A stretch of 64,000 nucleotides of DNA, from assembly GCA_034190875.2 (NCBI GenBank), contig JAXDRA010001021.1:1-64000 (forward strand). Reading direction: 5' to 3'. The position numbers and the translations under genes were made by a program. The notes below the pieces were generated by a model, which was not told the origin of the DNA, did no database searches, and saw nothing but the letters and a program-made list of their open reading frames with translations. Source of the stretch: Urechis unicinctus. Its lineage: Eukaryota > Annelida > Polychaeta > Xenopneusta > Urechidae. Shown here piece by piece: positions 23,601 through 36,651 of this stretch (its first letter is position 1; the number at the start of each line of letters is the position of its first letter).

Positions 23601-25680
23601 TATATAGAGTACACAACGATGACATTTCAGAAAGCTGTGTATAAAGTTTGCTACACTGACATCATCGTCCGCTGTATATAGAGATCACTACATTGACATC
23701 TCAGTCAGCTTTATATGGAGTTCGCTACGCTGACATCATCGTCCGCTGTAAATAGAGTTCGCTACACTAACATCATCGTCCGTTGTATATACAGTTAACT
23801 ACATTGACATCTCAGTCAGCTGTATATGAAGTTCGCAACGCTGACAACATCGTCTGCTGTATATAGAGTTTACATTGACATCTCAGTCAGATGTATAGAG
23901 AGTTCGCTAATCTGACATCATCTACCGCTGTATATAGAGTTCACTACATTGGCATTTCAGTCAGTTGTATATAGAGTTCGCTACAATGACATCATCGTCC
24001 GCTGTATGTAGAGTTCACCACGCTGACATCATCATGCGCTGTATATAGAGTTCACTACGCAGCATCTCAGTCAGCTGTATATAGAGTACAAAACGTTGAC
24101 ATCATCGTCCGCTGTACATAGAGTTCGCTACACTGACATCATCGTGCGCTTTATATATTATGTTCACTACAATGAAATCATCGTCCGCTTTATATTGAGT
24201 TCAGTACATTGACATCTCAGTCAGCGGTATATAAAGTTCGATACACTAAAATTATCTTCCCGCTGTTTATAGAGTTCGCTACACTGACATCATCGTCCGC
24301 TGTATATAGAGTACACAACGATGACATTTCAGAAAGCTGTGTATAAAGTTTGCTACACTGACATCATCATGCGCTGTATATAGAGTTCACTACGCAGCAT
24401 CTCAGTCAGCTGTATATAGAGTACAAAACGTTGACATCATCGTCCGCTGTACATAGAGTTCGCTACACTGACATCATCGTGCGCTTTATATTATGTTCAC
24501 TACAATGAAATCATCGTCCGCTTTATATTGAGTTCAGTACATTGACATCTCAGTCAGCGGTATATAAAGTTCGATACACTAAAATTATCTTCCCGCTGTT
24601 TATAGAGTTCGCTACACTGACATCATCGTCCGCTGTATATAGAGTACACAACGATGACATTTCAGAAAGCTGTGTATAAAGTTTGCTACACTGACATCAT
24701 CGTCCGCTGTATATAGAGATCACTACATTGACATCTCAGTCAGCTGTATATGGAGTTCGCTACGCTGACATCATCGTCCGCTGTAAATAGAGTTCGCTAC
24801 ACTAACATCATCGTCCGTTGTATATACAGTTAACTACATTGACATCTCAGTCAGCTGTATATGAAGTTCGCAACGCTGACAACATCGTCTGCTGTATATA
24901 GAGTTTACATTGACATCTCAGTCAGATGTATAGAGAGTTCGCTAATCTGACATCATCTACCGCTGTATATAGAGTTCACTACATTGGCATTTCAGTCAGT
25001 TGTATATAGAGTTCGCTACAATGACATCATCGTCCGCTGTATGTAGAGTTCACCACGCTGACATCATCATGCGCTGTATATAGAGTTCACTACGCAGCAT
25101 CTCAGTCAGCTGTATATAGAGTACAAAACGTTGACATCATCGTCCGCTGTACATAGAGTTCGCTACACTGACATCATCGTGCGCTTTATATTATGTTCAC
25201 TACAATGAAATCATCGTCCGCTTTATATTGAGTTCAGTACATTGACATCTCAGTCAGCGGTATATAAAGTTCGATACACTAAAATTATCTTCCCGCTGTT
25301 TATAGAGTTCGCTACACTGACATCATCGTCCGCTGTATATAGAGTACACAACGATGACATTTCAGAAAGCTGTGTATAAAGTTTGCTACACTGACATCAT
25401 CGTCCGCTGTATATAGAGATCACTACATTGACATCTCAGTCAGCTGTATATGGAGTTCGCTACGCTGACATCATCGTCCGCTGTAAATAGAGTTCGCTAC
25501 ACTAACATCATCGTCCGTTGTATATACAGTTAACTACATTGACATCTCAGTCAGCTGTATATGAAGTTCGCAACGCTGACATCATTGTCCGCTGTATATA
25601 GAGTTTACATTGACATTTCAGTCAGCTGTATATAGAGTACACTACGTTGACATCATCGTCTGCTGTATGCAGAGTTCACT
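20641..25680 (+). repeat. HOR-III, built from 700-bp and 333-bp blocks
   Basis: Private variants are TTTATATTATG, TTGAGTTCAGTAC, CAGTTAACTAC and CAACGATGACATTTCAG. The last occurs at 20925, 21623, 23617, 24319, 24652 and 25352, giving steps of 698, 1994, 702, 333 and 700 bp. 333 is 9 monomers, and 700 is 19 monomers with one 34-bp unit. The part from about 20925 to 22550 recurs at 24652-26280 with an offset of about 3727 bp. A 2-bp TA gain near 24152 explains the 702. Confidence 0.83.
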
Positions 25681-27709
25681 TTATTCACATAATTGTCAGC
25701 CGTATATTGACTACGCTACACTGACATTATAGTCAGCTGTATATAAAGTTCGCTGAATTGACATCATTGTCAGCTGTATATAGAGTTCGCTACACGAATA
25801 TCATCGTCCGCTGTTGATCGAGTTCCCTACACTGACATCATCGTCCGCTGTATATAGAGTACCCTACGTTGATATTTCAGTCAGCTGTATATATAGTTCG
25901 CTACACTGACATCATCGTCCGCTTTATGTAGAGTTCACCACACTGACATCATCGTGTGCTGTATATAGAGTTCACTACGCAGACATCTCAGTCAGCTGTA
26001 TATAGATTACACTAGGTTGATATCATCGTCCGCTGTATATAGAGTTCGCTACACTGACATCATCGTGCGCTGTATAAAATGTTCTCTACACTGACATCAT
26101 CGTCCGCTGTATATAAAGTTCACTACATTGACATCTCAGTCAGCTGTATATAGAGTTCGCTACGCTGATATCATCGTCCGCTGTATATAGAGTTCGCTAC
26201 ATTGACATTTCAGTAAGCTGTACATGAAGTTCGTTACGCTGACATCGTAGTCGGCTGTACATAGAGTTCGCTACACTGACATCATCGTCCGCTGTATATA
26301 GAGTACTCAACGTTGACATTTCAGAAAGCTGTATATAAAGTTTGCTACACTGACATCATCGTCCGCTGTATATAGAGTTCGCTACACTAACATCATCGTC
26401 CGCTGTATATAGAGTTCGCTACATTGACATCTCAGTAAGCTATATATAGAATTCGCTACTCTAACATCATCGTCTGCTGCATGTAGAGTTCGCTATACTG
26501 ACATCATCGTCCGCTGAATATAGAGTTCGCTATATTGACATCTCAGTCCGCTGTATATAAAGTTCGCTACGCTGACATCATTGTCCTCTGTATATAGAGT
26601 TCTCTACATTAACATCTAAGTCGGCTGTATATGAAGTTCGCTAGGCTGACATCATAGTCGGCTGTACAAAGAGTTTGCTACACTAACATCATCGTCCGCT
26701 GTATATAGAGTTCGCTACACAGATATCATCGTCCGCTGTATATAGAGTTCGCTACATTGACATTTCAGTAAGCTGTATATAGAGTTCGCTACATTAAGAT
26801 CATCGTCTGCTGTATGTAGAGTTCGCTATACTGACATCATCGTCCGCTGAATATAGAGTTAGCTAAATTGACATCTCAGTCTGCTGTATATAAAGTTCGC
26901 TACGCTGACATCAATTTACGCTGTATATAGAGTTCTCTACATTAACATCTCAGTCGGCTGTATATTAAGTTCGCTACGCTGACAACATCGCCCGCTGTAT
27001 ATAGAGTTTACATTGACATCTCAGTCAGATGTATCGAGAGTTCGCTAATCTGACATCATCTTCCGCTGTATATAGAGTTCACTACATTGACATTTCAGTC
27101 AGTTATATATAGAGTTCGCTACAATGACATCATCGTCCGCTGTATGTAGAGTTCACCACGCTGACATCATCATGCGCTGTATATAGAGTTCACTACGCAG
27201 CATCTCAGTCAGCTGTATATAGAGTACAAAACGTTGACATCATCGTCCGCTGTACATAGAGTTCTCTACACTGACATCATCGTGCGCTTTATATAATGTT
27301 CACTACAATGAAATCATCGTCCGCTTTATATAGAGTTCACTACATTGACATCTCAGTCAGCGGTATATAAAGTTCGATACACTAAAATTATCTTCCCGCT
27401 GTTTATAGAGTTCGCTACACTGACATCATCGTCCACTGTATATAGAGATCACTACATTGACATCTCAGTCAGCTGTATATGGAGTTCGCTACGCTGACAT
27501 CATCGTCCGCTGTAAATAGAGTTCGCTACACTAACATCATCGTCCGTTGTATATACAGTTCACTTCTTTGACATCTCAGTCAGCTGTATATGAAGTTCGC
27601 AACGCTGACATCATTGTCCGCTGTATATAGAGTTTACATTGACATTTCAGTCAGCTGTATATAGAGTACACTACGTTGACATCATCGTCTGCTGTATGCA
27701 GAGTTCACT
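25681..27709 (+). repeat. HOR-IV copy 1 (2029 bp)
   Basis: The unit is measured between TTATTCACATAATTG landmarks at 25681 and 27710. 2029 equals 53 x 37 + 2 x 34. The unit joins HOR-III-like left material to HOR-II-like material (GTTACGCTGACATCGTAG at 26233, CTAAGTCGGCTG, CATCAATTTACG). Confidence 0.86.
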
Positions 27710-29741
27710 TTATTCACATAATTGTCAGCCGTATATTGACTACGCTACACTGACATTATAGTCAGCTGTATATAAAGTTCGCTGAATTGACATCATTGTC
27801 AGCTGTATATAGAGTTCGCTACACGAATATCATCGTCCGCTGTTGATCGAGTTCCCTACACTGACATCATCGTCCGCTGTATATATAGAGTACCCTACGT
27901 TGATATTTCAGTCAGCTGTATATATAGTTCGCTACACTGACATCATCGTCCGCTTTATGTAGAGTTCACCACACTGACATCATCGTGTGCTGTATATAGA
28001 GTTCACTACGCAGACATCTCAGTCAGCTGTATATAGATTACACTAGGTTGATATCATCGTCCGCTGTATATAGAGTTCGCTACACTGACATCATCGTGCG
28101 CTGTATAAAATGTTCTCTACACTGACATCATCGTCCGCTGTATATAAAGTTCACTACATTGACATCTCAGTCAGCTGTATATAGAGTTCGCTACGCTGAT
28201 ATCATCGTCCGCTGTATATAGAGTTCGCTACATTGACATTTCAGTAAGCTGTATATGAAGTTCGTTACGCTGACATCGTAGTCGGCTGTACATAGAGTTC
28301 GCTACACTGACATCATCGTCCGCTGTATATAGAGTACTCAACGTTGACATTTCAGAAAGCTGTATATAAAGTTTGCTACACTGACATCATCGTCCGCTGT
28401 ATATAGAGTTCGCTACACTAACATCATCGTCCGCTGTATATAGAGTTCGCTACATTGACATCTCAGTAAGCTATATATAGAATTCGCTACTCTAACATCA
28501 TCGTCTGCTGCATGTAGAGTTCGCTATACTGACATCATCGTCCGCTGAATATAGAGTTCGCTATATTGACATCTCAGTCCGCTGTATATAAAGTTCGCTA
28601 CGCTGACATCATTGTCCTCTGTATATAGAGTTCTCTACATTAACATCTAAGTCGGCTGTATATGAAGTTCGCTAGGCTGACATCATAGTCCGGCTGTACA
28701 AAGAGTTTGCTACACTAACATCATCGTCCGCTGTATATAGAGTTCGCTACACAGATATCATCGTCCGCTGTATATAGAGTTCGCTACATTGACATTTCAG
28801 TAAGCTGTATATAGAGTTCGCTACATTAAGATCATCGTCTGCTGTATGTAGAGTTCGCTATACTGACATCATCGTCCGCTGAATATAGAGTTAGCTAAAT
28901 TGACATCTCAGTCTGCTGTATATAAAGTTCGCTACGCTGACATCAATTTACGCTGTATATAGAGTTCTCTACATTAACATCTCAGTCGGCTGTATATTAA
29001 GTTCGCTACGCTGACAACATCGCCCGCTGTATATAGAGTTTACATTGACATCTCTGTCAGATGTATCGAGAGTTCGCTAATCTGACATCATCTTCCGCTG
29101 TATATAGAGTTCACTACATTGACATTTCAGTCAGTTATATATAGAGTTCGCTACAATGACATCATCGTCCGCTGTATGTAGAGTTCACCACGCTGACATC
29201 ATCATGCGCTGTATATAGAGTTCACTACGCAGCATCTCAGTCAGCTGTATATAGAGTACAAAACGTTGACATCATCGTCCGCTGTACATAGAGTTCTCTA
29301 CACTGACATCATCGTGCGCTTTATATAATGTTCACTACAATGAAATCATCGTCCGCTTTATATAGAGTTCACTACATTGACATCTCAGTCAGCGGTATAT
29401 AAAGTTCGATACACTAAAATTATCTTCCCGCTGTTTATAGAGTTCGCTACACTGACATCATCGTCCACTGTATATAGAGATCACTACATTGACATCTCAG
29501 TCAGCTGTATATGGAGTTCGCTACGCTGACATCATCGTCCGCTGTAAATAGAGTTCGCTACACTAACATCATCGTCCGTTGTATATACAGTTCACTTCTT
29601 TGACATCTCAGTCAGCTGTATATGAAGTTCGCAACGCTGACATCATTGTCCGCTGTATATAGAGTTTACATTGACATTTCAGTCAGCTGTATATAGAGTA
29701 CACTACGTTGACATCATCGTCTGCTGTATGCAGAGTTCACT
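27710..29741 (+). repeat. HOR-IV copy 2 (2032 bp)
   Basis: This copy is nearly identical to copy 1. The 3-bp excess is explained by a TA gain near 27884 and a C gain near 28690. A T for A substitution gives TCTCTGTCAG near 29053. Confidence 0.86.
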
Positions 29742-30240
29742 TTATTCACATAATTGTCAGCCGTATATTGACTACGCTACACTGACATTATAGTCAGCTG
29801 TATATAAAGTTCGCTGAATTGACATCATTGTCAGCTGTATATAGAGTTCGCTACACTAATATCATCGTCCGCTGTTGATCGAGTTCCCTACACTGACATC
29901 ATCGTCCGCTGTATATAGAGTACCCTACGTTGATATTTCAGTCAGCTGTATATATAGTTCGCTACACTGACATCATCGTCCGCTTTATGTAGAGTTCACC
30001 ACACTGACATCATCGTGTGCTGTATATAGAGTTCACTACGCAGACATCTCAGTCAGCTGTATATAGATTACACTAGGTTGATATCATCGTCCGCTGTATA
30101 TAGAGTTCGCTACACTGACATCATCGTGCGCTGTATAAAATGTTCTCTACACTGACATCATCGTCCGCTGTATATAAAGTTCACTACATTGACATCTCAG
30201 TCAGCTGTATATGAAGTTCGCTACGCTGATATCATCGTCC
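29742..30240 (+). repeat. HOR-IV copy 3, partial
   Basis: This copy follows the first two for about 500 bp and then breaks off into the phase-broken block near 30240. A CACTAATATC variant replaces the CACGAATATC of copies 1 and 2. Confidence 0.8.
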
Positions 30241-30950
30241 GCTGTATATCGTCATTGCTCATATATAGAAGTTCGTTACGCTTCGTAGTCGGCATTGACA
30301 TCTCAGTCAGCTGTATATAGAGAGTTCGCTAATCTGACATCATCGTCCTCTGTATATAGAGTTCACTACATTGACATCATCAGTCCGCTGTATATAGAGT
30401 TCGCTACGACATCTCAGTAAGCTATATATAGAACTACTCTAACATCATCGTCCGCTGTATATAGAGTTCGCTATTGACATCATCGTCCGCTGAATATAGA
30501 GTTGCTATATTGACATCTCAGTCAGCTGTATATAAAGTTCGTACGCTGACATCATTGTCGCTGTATATAGAGTTCTCTACATTAACATCTAAGTCGGCTG
30601 TATATAGTTCGCTTGACATCATAGTCGGCTGTACAAAGATGCTACACTAACATCATCGTCCGCTGTATATAGAGTTCGCTACACAGATATCATCGTCCGC
30701 TGTATATAGAGTTCGCTACACTGACATTCAGTAAGCTGCTGTATGTAAGATTCGCTGTATAGTTGATACTGACATCATCGTCCGCTGAATATAGAGTTCG
30801 CTAAATTGACATCTCAGTCCGCTGTATATAAAGTTCGCTACGCTGACATCATTGTCCGCTGTATATAGAGTTCTCTACATTAACATCTCAGTCGGCTGTA
30901 TATGAAGTTCGCTAGGCTGACAACATCGCGCTGCTGTATAGAGTTTACAT
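30241..30950 (+). repeat. Phase-broken satellite block 2
   Basis: The block begins with an aberrant GTATATCGTCATTGCTCATA and a fragment TTACGCTTCGTAGTCGGC that has lost its middle. Short indels continue to about 30950. The order of variants still resembles HOR-IV, which suggests a degraded rendering of the same unit. Confidence 0.75.
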
Positions 30951-32190
30951 TGACATCTCAGTCAGATGTATAGAGAGTTCGCTAATCTGACATCATCTAC
31001 CGCTGTATATAGAGTTCACTACATAGGCATTTCAGTCAGTTGTATATAGAGTTCGCTACAATGACATCATCGTCCGCTGTATGTAGAGTTCACCACGCTG
31101 ACATCATCATGCGCTGTATATAGAGTTCACTACGCAGCATCTCAGTCAGCTGTATATAGAGTACAAAACGTTGACATCATTGTCCGCTGTACATAGAGTT
31201 CTCTACACTGACATCTTTGTGCGCTTTATATAATGTTCACTACAATGAAATCATCGTCCGCTTTATATAGAGTTCAGTACATTGACATCTCAGTCAGCGG
31301 TATATAAAGTTCGATACACTAAAATTATCTTCCCGCTATTTATAGAGTTCGCTACACTGACATCATCGTCCGCTTTATATAGAGTACACAACGATGACAT
31401 TTCAGAAAGCTGTGTATAAAGTTTGCTACACTGACATCATCGTCCGCTGTATATAGAGATCACTACATTGACATCTCAGTCAGCTGTATATGGAGTTCGC
31501 TACGCTGACATCATCGTCCGCTGTAAATAGAGTTCGCTACACTAACATCATCGTCCGTTGTATAAACAGTTAACTACATTGACATCTCAGTCAGCTGTAT
31601 ATGAAGTTCGCAACGCTGACATCATTGTCCGCTGTATATAGAGTTTAAATTGACATTTCAGTCAGCTGTATATAGAGTACACTACGTTGACATCATCGTC
31701 TGCTGTATACAGAGTTCACTTTATTCACATAATTGTCAGCCGTATATTGACTACGCTACACTGACATTATAGTCAGCTGTATATAAATTTCGCTGAATTG
31801 TCATCATTGTCAGCTGTATGTAGAGTTCGCTACACTAACATGATCGTCCGCTGTTGATCGAGTTCCCTACACTGACATCATCGTCCGCTGTATATAGAGT
31901 ACCCTACGTTGATATTTCAGTCAGCTGTATATATATAGTTCGTTACACTGACATCATCGTCCGCTTTATGTAGAGTTCACCACACTGACATCATCGTGTG
32001 CTGTATATACAGTTCACTACGCAGACATCTCAGTCAGCTGTATATAGATTACACTAGGTTGACATCATCGTCCGCTGTATATGGAGTTCGCTACACTGAC
32101 ATCATCGTGCGCTGTATAAAATGTTCACTACACTGACATCATCGTCCGCTGTATATAGAGTTCACTACATTGACATCTCAGTCAGCTGTA
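30951..32190 (+). repeat. Clean satellite segment between broken blocks
   Basis: This segment carries landmarks of HOR-III (CAACGATGACATTTCAG at 31392) and then of HOR-II (TTATTCACATAATTG at 31721, GTGTGCTG). Private substitutions such as CTACATAGGCATTTC near 31020 and GTATAAACAG near 31561 show that it is a distinct copy. Confidence 0.8.
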
Positions 32191-33225
32191 TATGAAGTTC
32201 GCTAGCTGACGTCATCGTCCGCTGTATATAGAGTTTACATTGACATCTCAGTCAGCTGTATATAGAGAGTTCGCTAATCTGCCATCATCGTCCGCTGTAT
32301 ATAGAGTTCACTACATTGACATTTCAGTCAGCTGTATATATAGAGTTCGCTACACTAACATCATCGTCCGCTGTATATAGAGTTTACATTGACATCTCAG
32401 TCAGCTGTATATAGAGTTCGCTACACTGATATCATCGTCCGCTGTGTATATAGAGTTCGCTACATTGACATCTCAGTAAGCTGTATATAGAGTTCGCTAC
32501 ACTGACATCATCGTCTGCTGTATGTAGAGTTCGCTACACTGACATCATCGTCCGCTGTATATAGAGTTCACTATATTGACATCTCAGAAAGCTGTATATA
32601 AAGTTTCGCTACACTGACATCATCGTCCGCTGTATATAGACTTCTCTACATTGACATCTCAGTCAGCTGTATATGAAGTTCGCTACGCTGACATCATCGT
32701 CCGCTGTATATAGAGTTCGCTACATTGACATCTAGTCAGCTGTATATAGAGTTCGCTACGCTGACATCATCGTCGCTGTATATAGAGTTCACTACATTGA
32801 CATTTCAGTCAGCTGTATATAGAGTTTCGCTACAATGACATCATCGTCCGCTGTATGATAGAGTTCACTACGCTGACATCATCGTGCGCTGTATATAGAG
32901 TTCACTACGTTGCATCTCAGTCAGCTGTATATAGAGTTCGCTACACTGACATCATCGTCCGCTGTATGTAGAGTTCACTACACTGACATCATCGTGCGCT
33001 GTATATAGAGTTAATGTTCAGCTACAATGACATCATCGTCCGCTGTATATAGAGTTTCACTACATTGACATCATCAGTGCGCTTTATATAAAGTTCGATA
33101 CAATGAAATCATCGTCCGCTTTTATAGAGTTCGCTACACTGACATCTCATCGTCCGCTGTATAAATCGAGTACACTAAAATGACACCGCTGTGTATAGAG
33201 TTCGCTACACTGACATCATCGTCCG
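32191..33225 (+). repeat. Phase-broken satellite block 3
   Basis: Register is lost from TTCGCTAGCTGAC near 32202 onward. Examples are GCTGTGTATATAG near 32443, AAGTTTCGC near 32601, ACATCTAGTCAG near 32728 and AAAATGACACCGCTG near 33178. Monomers are otherwise close to consensus. Confidence 0.75.
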
Positions 33226-33965
33226 CTGTATATAGAGATCACTACATTGACATCTCAGTCAGCTGTATATGGAGTTCGCTACGCTGACATCATCGTCCGC
33301 TGTAAATAGAGTTCGCTACACTAACATCATCGTCCGTTGTATATACAGTTCAACTACTTTGACATCTCAGTCAGCTGTATATGAAGTTCGCAACGCTGAC
33401 ATCATTGTCCGCTGTATATAGAGTTTACATTGACATTTCAGTCAGCTGTATATAGAGTACACTACGTTGACATCATCGTCTGCTGTATGCAGAGTTCACT
33501 TTATTCACATAATTGTCAGCCGTATATTGACTACGCTACACTGACATTATAGTCAGCTGTATATAAAGTTCGCTGAATTGACATCATTGTCAGCTGTATA
33601 TAGAGTTCGCTACACGAATATCATCGTCCGCTGTTGATCGAGTTCCCTACACTGACATCATCGTCCGCTGTATATAGAGTACCCTACGTTGATATTTCAG
33701 TCAGCTGTATATATAGTTCGCTACACTGACATCATCGTCCGCTTTATGTAGAGTTCACCACACTGACATCATCGTGTGCTGTATATAGAGTTCACTACGC
33801 AGACATCTCAGTCAGCTGTATATAGATTACACTAGGTTGATATCATCGTCCGCTGTATATAGAGTTCGCTACACTGACATCATCGTGCGCTGTATAAAAT
33901 GTTCTCTACACTGACATCATCGTCCGCTGTATATAAAGTTCACTACATTGACATCTCAGTCAGCT
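33226..33965 (+). repeat. Clean satellite segment with HOR-II/IV landmark order
   Basis: The block contains TTATTCACATAATTG at 33501, followed by CACGAATATC, GTTGATCGAG, GTGTGCTG and GTATAAAATG in the same order as at 25681 onward. Confidence 0.8.
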
Positions 33966-34905
33966 GTATATAAAGTTCGCTACACTGACATCATCGTCCG
34001 CTGTATATAGAGTTTTACATTGACATCTCAGTCAGCTGTATAGAGAGTTCGCTACATCTGACATCATCGTCCGCTGTATATAGAGTTCACTACGCTGACA
34101 TTTCATAGTCGGCTGTATATAGAGTTCGCAACACTGACATCATCGTCCGCTGTATATAGAGTACACTACATTGACATTTCAGTCAGCTGTATATAGAGTT
34201 CGCTACACTGACATCATCGTCCGCTGTATATAGATTCACTACATTGACATTTCAGTCAGCTGTATATGAAGTTCGCTACGCTGACATCATCGTCCGCTGT
34301 ATATAGAGTTCGTTACACTGACATCATCGTCAGCTGTATATAGAGTTCGCTACATTTGACATTTTAGCTGTATATAAAGTTTGCTATTCTGACATCATCG
34401 TCCGCTGTATATAGAGTTCACTACATTGACATCTCAGTCAGCTGTATATAAAGTTCGCTACACTAACATCATCGTCCGCTGTATATAGAGTTCGCTACAC
34501 TGACATCATCGTCCGCTGTATATATAGTACCCTACGTTGATATCATCAGTCCGCTGTATATAGAGTTCACTACATTGACATCATCGTCAGCTGTATATAG
34601 AGTTCGCTACACTGACATCATCGTGCGCTGTATATAGAGTTCCCTACACTGACATCATCGTCGCTGTATATAGAGTCACCCTGTGACATATCAGAGTACA
34701 TATATAGTTCGCTACACTGACATCATCGTCCGCTGTATATAGAGTTCACTACACTGACATCGCGGTATATAGAGTTCGCTTTCAGTCAGCTTGTATATAG
34801 AGTTCAAAACGTTGACATCTACACTGACATCGCTTTATATAATGTTCACTACAATGAAATCATCGTCCGCTTTATATAGAGTTCACTACATTGACATCTC
34901 AGTCA
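33966..34905 (+). repeat. Phase-broken satellite block 4
   Basis: Indels and truncated monomers are dense, for example CATCTGACATCATCG near 34053, GAGTCACCCTGTGACATATC near 34675 and ACACTGACATCGCTTTATA near 34819. Clean HOR-V begins right after it. Confidence 0.75.
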
Positions 34906-36651
34906 GCGGTATATAAGTTCGATACACTAAAATTATCTTCCCGCTGTTTATAGAGTTCGCTACACTGACATCATCGTCCACTGTATATAGAGATCACTAC
35001 ATTGACATCTCAGTCAGCTGTATATGGAGTTCGCTACGCTGACATCATCGTCCGCTGTAAATAGAGTTCGCTACACTAACATCATCGTCCGTTGTATATA
35101 CAGTTCACTACTTAGACACCTCAGTCAGCTGTATATGAAGTTCGCAACGCTGACATCATTGTCCGCTGTATATAGAGTTTACATTGACATTTCAGTCAGC
35201 TGTATATAGAGTACACTACGTTGACATCATCGTCTGCTGTATGCAGAGTTCACTTTATTCACATAATTGTCAGCCGTATATTGACTACGCTACACTGACA
35301 TTATAGTCAGCTGTATATAAAGTTCGCTGAATTGACATCATTGTCAGCTGTATATAGAGTTCGCTACACGAATATCATCGTCCGCTGTTGATCGAGTTCC
35401 CTACACTGACATCATCGTCCGCTGTATATAGAGTACCCTACGTTGATATTTCAGTCAGCTGTATATATAGTTCGCTACACTGACATCATCGTCCGCTTTA
35501 TGTAGAGTTCACCACACTGACATCATCGTGTGCTGTATATAGAGTTCACTACGCAGACATCTCAGTCAGCTGTATATAGATTACACTAGGTTGATATCAT
35601 CGTCCGCTGTATATAGAGTTCGCTACACTGACATCATCGTGCGCTGTATAAAATGTTCTCTACACTGACATCATCGTCCGCTGTATATAAAGTTCACTAC
35701 ATTGACATCTCAGTCAGCGGTGGTATATAAAGTTCGCTACACTAACATCATCGTCCGCTGTTGATCGAGTTCCCTACACTGACATCATCGTCCGCTGTAT
35801 ATAGAGTTCGCTACATTGACATTTCAGTAAGCTGTATATGAAGTTCGCTACGCTGACATCATAGTCGGCTTTACATAGAGTTCGCTACACTGACATCATC
35901 GTCCGCTGTATATAGAGTACACTACGTTGACATTTCAGAAAGCTGTATATAAAGTTTGCTACACTGACATCATCGTCCGCTGTATATAGATATCACTACA
36001 TTGACATCTCAGTCAGCTGTATATGAAGTTCGCTACGCTAACATCATCGTCCGCTGTATATAGAGTTCGCTACACTAACATCATCGTCAGCTGTATATAG
36101 AGTTCGCTACGCAGATTACATATTCCGCTCTATTTAGAGTTCACTACATTGACACCTCAGTCAGCTGTATATAAAGTTCGCTACACTAACATCATCGTCC
36201 GCTGTTGATCGAGTTCCCTACACTGACATCATCGTCCGCTGTATATAGAGTACCCTACGTTGATATATCAGTCAGCTGTATATATAGTTCGCTACACTGA
36301 CATCATCGTCCGCTGTATGTAGAGTTCACCACGCTGACATCATCATGCGCTGTATATAGAGTTCACTACGCAGCATCTCAGTCAGCTGTATATAGAGTAC
36401 AAAACGTTGACATCATCGTCCGCTGTACATAGAGTTCTCTACACTGACATCATCGTGCGCTTTATATAATGTTCACTACAATGAAATCATCGTCCGCTTT
36501 ATATAGAGTTCACTACATTGACATCTCAGTCAGCGGTATATAAAGTTCGATACACTAAAATTATCTTCCCGCTGTTTATAGAGTTCGCTACACTGACATC
36601 ATCGTCCACTGTATATAGAGATCACTACATTGACATCTCAGTCAGCTGTAT
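34906..36651 (+). repeat. HOR-V copy 1
   Basis: The repeat step is measured from the GGAGTTCGCTACGCTG monomer at about 35024 to the same monomer at 36652, a distance of 1628 bp. This copy has a 3-bp gain (CAGCGGTGGTATA, near 35720), leaving 1625 = 43 x 37 + 34. A private variant is CTTAGACACCTCAG. The unit also contains GCAGATTACATATTCCGC. Confidence 0.85.

Noticed and set aside
35024-35209. 61-62-codon open reading frame repeated at 36652, 38284 and 45131
   Set aside because: Its conservation simply follows from the duplicated HOR. The 3-bp gain at 38297 keeps frame by chance. It holds only repeat-derived peptide with no recognisable domain.
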